Positions 45,663-49,631 of a DNA stretch of 49,631 nt are shown here, piece by piece. Both the position numbers and the translations under genes were made by a program. The notes below the pieces were generated by a model. The model had not been told where the DNA came from, made no database searches, and saw nothing but the letters and a program-made list of their open reading frames with translations. The stretch comes from an actinobacterium SCGC AAA044-N04 (GTDB taxonomy: Bacteria > Actinomycetota > Actinomycetes > Nanopelagicales > Nanopelagicaceae): the NCBI GenBank assembly GCA_000378885.1, contig KB900465.1:1-49631 (forward strand), written 5' to 3'. Numbering within the stretch: position 1 is the stretch's first letter; every line of letters starts with the position of its first letter.

Positions 45663-46433
45663 ATGGGATTACTAGATGGCAAGAAGATTCTTGTTACGGG
45701 AGTACTAACTGATAGTTCGATTGCTTTTCATATCGCCCGTCTTGCACAAGAACAGGGAGCACAAGTTGTTCTCTCTTCCTACGGACGAGTGCTTTCATTA
45801 ACAACACGTATTGCAGGACGATTGCCACAACCGGCACCCATCATTGAACTCGATGTCATAAATGAGGCAGATCTTGCTGCCCTTGAGTCACGAGTGCGTG
45901 CGCATTTTCCAGATGGTCTAGATGGTGTTGTTCACTCAATTGGATTTGCTCCAGAGGCAGCCCTTGGCGGTAATTTCCTCAATACTTCGTGGGAAGATGT
46001 CTCAACTGCGATGCATGTTTCTGCCTATTCATTGAAGTCTTTGACTATGGCAGCAAAGCCACTCTTTACTGGCGGTGGATCAGTTGTGGGCCTTGATTTT
46101 GATGCAACTGTTGCTTGGCCTAAATATGACTGGATGGGTGTTGCCAAAGCTGCGCTGGAATCAACATCACGATATTTGGCGCGGGATTTAGGTGTTGAAA
46201 ATATTCGCGTGAATTTAGTAGCTGCAGGTCCTATTCGCACGATGGCTGCAAAATCTATTCCTGGTTTTGATGAGTTTGAAAAAGTATGGAATGAGCGAGC
46301 ACCACTTGCTTGGGATGTTACAGATCCAGCGCCTGCTGCTAGGGCCGTTGTTGCTCTGCTCTCAGATTGGTTTCCTAAGACCACCGCTGAAATCATCCAT
46401 GTTGATGGCGGCGTCCACGCCATGGGTGCCTAA
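45663..46433 (+). CDS. fabI: Enoyl-ACP reductase (NADH)
   Basis: A 256-residue FabI/InhA-type enzyme. MGLLDGKKILVTGVLTDSSIAFHIARLAQEQGAQVV has the divergent Gly-rich NAD motif of this family. DGVVHSIGFAP follows, and the active-site Tyr-x6-Lys is in YDWMGVAKAALES. AAGPIRTMAAKSIPGF and HVDGGVHAMG complete it. It catalyses the last reductive step of each fatty acid elongation round. It starts 1 base after the fabG stop, so the two are co-expressed. Confidence 0.95.
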   Translation: MGLLDGKKILVTGVLTDSSIAFHIARLAQEQGAQVVLSSYGRVLSLTTRIAGRLPQPAPIIELDVINEADLAALESRVRAHFPDGLDGVVHSIGFAPEAALGGNFLNTSWEDVSTAMHVSAYSLKSLTMAAKPLFTGGGSVVGLDFDATVAWPKYDWMGVAKAALESTSRYLARDLGVENIRVNLVAAGPIRTMAAKSIPGFDEFEKVWNERAPLAWDVTDPAPAARAVVALLSDWFPKTTAEIIHVDGGVHAMGA

Positions 46434-46653
46434 GCGCACTTTAGGCCTCAATTTCACCTTTTAGCTCCCAGCCGGTAATCTTTGCCCCAGACCAGTGGCC
46501 TAATAATCACTGCAAGAGGAGTTACCGCTCCCACCTTCTTCGCCACTAGTGCGAGCTGGTTTGTCGGATGAGAGATTTACTTCTCTTTTTCCTTGCGGTT
46601 TTCTCATGCAGCGCTGTTAGACCAAAGCGTTCAACGAAGCCGAAGGAGCACAA
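46434..46653 (+). promoter_or_regulatory. Structured leader of infC operon
   Basis: This 220-base gap has no convincing gene. A possible promoter is TTTCAC, 18 bases, TAATCT (about 46452-46481). Downstream are several short complementary pairs: AGTGGC with GCCACT, GGAG with CTCC around TTACCG, and AGAGA with TCTCT followed by TTTTT, the last being terminator-like. An in-frame TAG at 46618-46620 closes the infC frame upstream. The layout suits a regulated leader, but I recognise no known family. Confidence 0.4.
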
Positions 46654-47244
46654 ATCACAACTGACCCGCGCATTAATGATCGAATTCGCACACCCGAAAT
46701 TCGTCTTATCGGTTACACCGGTGAGCAAGTTGGAGTTGTCGATATCGATACAGCGTTAAAGATGGCTGATGAAGTTGGTCTCGACCTAGTCGAAATCGCA
46801 CCAGAAGCTAATCCACCCGTTTGCAAGATCATGGACTTCGGAAAATACAAGTACGAAGTTGCACAGAAGGCACGGGAAGCGCGACAGAACCAGACCCACA
46901 TTGTGGTGAAGGAAGTGCGTTTAACACCAAAGATCGAAACTCATGATTACGTTACAAAGCGCAATCAGGTTGAGAAATTTCTCAAGGGTGGCGACAAGGT
47001 GAAGGTGACGATGAAGTTCCGCGGCCGCGAGCAAACGCGACCTGAGATGGGCTACAAGCTATTGCAACGTCTTGCAGAAGATGTCGCAGAGTTTGCCTTT
47101 GTTGAGTTCGCCCCTAAACAAGAGGGACGAAATATGACAATGGTGTTAGGCCCAACAAAGAAGAAGACAGAAGCAGTAGCTGAAGCAAAAGCAGCGCGTA
47201 AGGCAAAGGCCGATGCCGCAGCAGAGACAACGGATGGAGCGTAA
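46654..47244 (+). CDS. infC: Translation initiation factor IF-3 (AUC start)
   Basis: A 196-residue IF-3. The conserved N-terminal domain ([65 protein letters not shown]) begins well upstream of the first ATG (46762). The frame is closed by TAG at 46618, and no ATG, GTG or TTG occurs between that stop and the domain. An AAGGAG at 46643-46648 lies 5 bases before ATC 46654, so AUC is the likely start. IF-3 rejects non-canonical starts, so this codon allows self-limitation. The C-terminal domain ([37 protein letters not shown]) is complete, with an Ala/Lys-rich tail. Confidence 0.95.
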   Translation: MTTDPRINDRIRTPEIRLIGYTGEQVGVVDIDTALKMADEVGLDLVEIAPEANPPVCKIMDFGKYKYEVAQKAREARQNQTHIVVKEVRLTPKIETHDYVTKRNQVEKFLKGGDKVKVTMKFRGREQTRPEMGYKLLQRLAEDVAEFAFVEFAPKQEGRNMTMVLGPTKKKTEAVAEAKAARKAKADAAAETTDGA

Positions 47245-47247
47245 GAA

Positions 47248-47445
47248 ATGCCAAAGATGAAAACACACAGTGGTGCGAAGAAGACTTTCCGCATCACAGG
47301 TACTGGAAAGGTTATGCACGAGCGTGCTGGAAAGCGCCACTTACTCGAGCACAAATCTTCACGAGTCACCCGCCGTCTCTCAACTGAGAAGTCAGCAAAG
47401 CCAACCGTAACGATGACAGCCAAGCGCATGCTTGGCTTGAAGTAA
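47248..47445 (+). CDS. rpmI: 50S ribosomal protein L35
   Basis: A 65-residue basic protein. [37 protein letters not shown] is the typical L35 N-terminus. It lies 3 bases after infC with a GGAG inside the end of infC. It is part of the conserved infC-rpmI-rplT operon. Confidence 0.97.
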   Translation: MPKMKTHSGAKKTFRITGTGKVMHERAGKRHLLEHKSSRVTRRLSTEKSAKPTVTMTAKRMLGLK

Positions 47446-47461
47446 GGATCGTGTGAATTAA

Positions 47462-47821
47462 ATGAGAGTAAAACGCGGAGTTCACGCTGCTAAGAAGCGT
47501 CGCACAACATTAGAACGTGCCAGTGGTTATCGCGGACAACGTTCCCGTCTTTTCACAAAGGCGAAGGAACAAGTTACGCACTCAATGGTTTATGCCTTCA
47601 ACGACCGTAAAGATAAGAAGGGCGATTTCCGTCGCCTATGGATTCAGCGCATTAATGCTGGATGCCGCGAACATGGTCTTACATACAACCGCTTCATACA
47701 GGGCCTCAAGGCTGCTGGAGTGGAAGTAGATCGTCGTGTTCTTTCAGATCTAGCAACAAATGATCCAGCTACATTCAAGACACTTGTTGATGTTGCTCGC
47801 AAGAGCCTTGTATCTGCTTAA
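47462..47821 (+). CDS. rplT: 50S ribosomal protein L20
   Basis: A 119-residue protein of normal L20 length. It begins [37 protein letters not shown] and contains [36 protein letters not shown]. It binds 23S rRNA early in assembly and in other bacteria represses its own operon by binding the leader. An AAGGA lies about 14 bases before the ATG, which is rather distant. Confidence 0.97.
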   Translation: MRVKRGVHAAKKRRTTLERASGYRGQRSRLFTKAKEQVTHSMVYAFNDRKDKKGDFRRLWIQRINAGCREHGLTYNRFIQGLKAAGVEVDRRVLSDLATNDPATFKTLVDVARKSLVSA

Positions 47822-47830
47822 TAGATCCCA

Positions 47831-48613
47831 ATGATTGAGAGCCTTAACTCGCCACATATCGCGCGAGTTAAGGTTCTTATTGGTTCTAGGGGTACAAAAG
47901 AACGAAAATCTTCAGCTCACTTTGTTGCAGAGGGTTTGCAATGTGCTCGAGAAGCAATGGTGGCAACGACTGGTCCACGTATTGAAACTTTGTATGTCAC
48001 ACCAACCGGTCGCCTTAAAGTTGAACAGATTGCAGATCTCAACTCCTTCAATGTAATCGAAGTCAGTGATGACGTGATGAAGGCGATGTCTGAGACCATT
48101 ACGCCTCAAGGAATTCTTGCGGTGTGCTCTATCCCAAATAATTCTTTAGAGTCAGTCACACTTAATGGCACCCGCAAATTTGTTTATCTCTCAGAGATTC
48201 AAGATCCAGGTAATGCCGGAACGATTATTCGCTCAGCTGATGCCTTTGGAATCGACGCTGTTATTACATCCCCCGGAAGTGTGGATCTCTATTCACCAAA
48301 AGTTGTCCGCAGTACTGCTGGTTCACTCTGGCATACACCGGTCTTTGAAAACATAGAGTTATCTACTGTTTTAGCCCTTGGTGTGCAAGCTTTCACTTTG
48401 GCTGCAGAGGGTCAAAAATCACTGAAAGATCTCAAGATCACTAAAGATTGTGTAGCAATATTTGGCAATGAGGCCAGGGGATTAGCAACTGCCCAAGGCG
48501 TATCTTCCATTGAACAAGTCAAAATATCGATGCCTGGTAATGCCGAAAGCCTGAATCTTTCAGCGGCGGCAACCATTGTTATGTATCACCTAGCAAATAT
48601 CCCATCTTCCTAA
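47831..48613 (+). CDS. SpoU/TrmH-family RNA 2'-O-methyltransferase
   Basis: A 260-residue SPOUT-fold methyltransferase. The N-terminal 95 residues (IARVKVLIGSRGTKERKSSAHFVAEGLQCAREAM) form the substrate-binding domain. The catalytic knot has LSEIQDPGNAGTIIRSADAFGIDAVI, IFGNEARGL and ISMPGNAESLNLSAAATIVMYHL. It probably methylates rRNA or tRNA ribose; the exact site is unknown. The rplT-spoU-pheS order is usual in actinobacteria. Confidence 0.93.
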   Translation: MIESLNSPHIARVKVLIGSRGTKERKSSAHFVAEGLQCAREAMVATTGPRIETLYVTPTGRLKVEQIADLNSFNVIEVSDDVMKAMSETITPQGILAVCSIPNNSLESVTLNGTRKFVYLSEIQDPGNAGTIIRSADAFGIDAVITSPGSVDLYSPKVVRSTAGSLWHTPVFENIELSTVLALGVQAFTLAAEGQKSLKDLKITKDCVAIFGNEARGLATAQGVSSIEQVKISMPGNAESLNLSAAATIVMYHLANIPSS

Positions 48614-48625
48614 ACTCTCACAGGA

Positions 48626-48631
48626 TAGAGT
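48626..48631 (+). promoter_or_regulatory. Leaderless -10 element for pheS
   Basis: TAGAGT is followed by 7 bases and ATG 48639, with no ribosome binding site between. Confidence 0.55.
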
Positions 48632-48638
48632 TCGCTCT

Positions 48639-49631
<993 letters not shown>

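Noticed and set aside
46434..46653. T-box or other named riboswitch in the infC leader
   Set aside because: The required specifier loop and T-box sequence are not recognisable; only generic hairpins are present.
46762..47244. infC starting at ATG 46762
   Set aside because: It would remove 36 residues that are conserved in IF-3 ([14 protein letters not shown]). The AUC start at 46654 with a good ribosome binding site explains the whole domain.

Overview
This window looks like a contig from a low-GC, streamlined actinobacterium. GC content judged by eye is in the mid-40s percent. Lineage markers are RbpA, an ANTAR response regulator, WhiA next to YvcK and RapZ, the uvrB-uvrA-uvrC cluster, a complete SufR-B-D-Fdx-C-S-U-T operon, a fabG-fabI pair and an infC whose only plausible start is AUC. 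Genes are almost contiguous, many overlap by 1-4 bp, and three convergent pairs overlap by exactly 4 bp. This resembles freshwater acI-type (Nanopelagicales) genomes, but that placement is inference from gene order and composition only.

Layout. 1-3766: end of gltB, gltD and pyk (nitrogen assimilation, lower glycolysis). 3795-4450: a tRNA with a CAA (Leu) anticodon but a short variable region, followed after one base by an ANTAR response regulator. 4593-9347: livKHMGF, a branched-chain amino acid/amide ABC importer. 9344-15082: a hotdog thioesterase divergent from polA, an MFS transporter, and rpsA with a clear terminator. 15156-22629: coaE, uvrB, uvrA, uvrC (nucleotide excision repair). 22629-26401: an APH-fold kinase inserted before rapZ-yvcK-whiA. 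26540-30173: gap-pgk-tpiA, secG, rbpA. 30170-35705 (minus): ctaA-tkt-tal-pgi, linking heme A synthesis with the non-oxidative pentose phosphate pathway and glucose-6-phosphate isomerase. 35787-42038: the SUF iron-sulfur operon led by its SufR-like repressor. 42063-43934: an ABC exporter-type protein. 43914-44884 (minus): SURF1 and a DUF3099 protein. 44957-46433: fabG and fabI. 46654-48613: infC-rpmI-rplT and a SpoU-type methyltransferase. 48639-end: a broken pheS.

Main observations. (1) The last 95 bases (49537-49631) are an exact reverse complement of an internal stretch of gap (27064-27158). The end of pheS is therefore chimeric, probably an amplification or assembly artefact. (2) At least eight genes have a TANNNT -10-like hexamer 6-7 nt before the start codon and no ribosome binding site, so leaderless transcription seems common here. 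(3) The tRNA and the ANTAR regulator abut so closely that tRNA 3' processing could create the regulator's mRNA 5' end. (4) A 17-bp dyad sits in the sufR promoter spacer. (5) There are hairpins or dyads in the gap, livK, livK-livH and infC leaders. The metabolic content is ordinary housekeeping. I found no CRISPR array, phage, insertion sequence or other clear mobile element.
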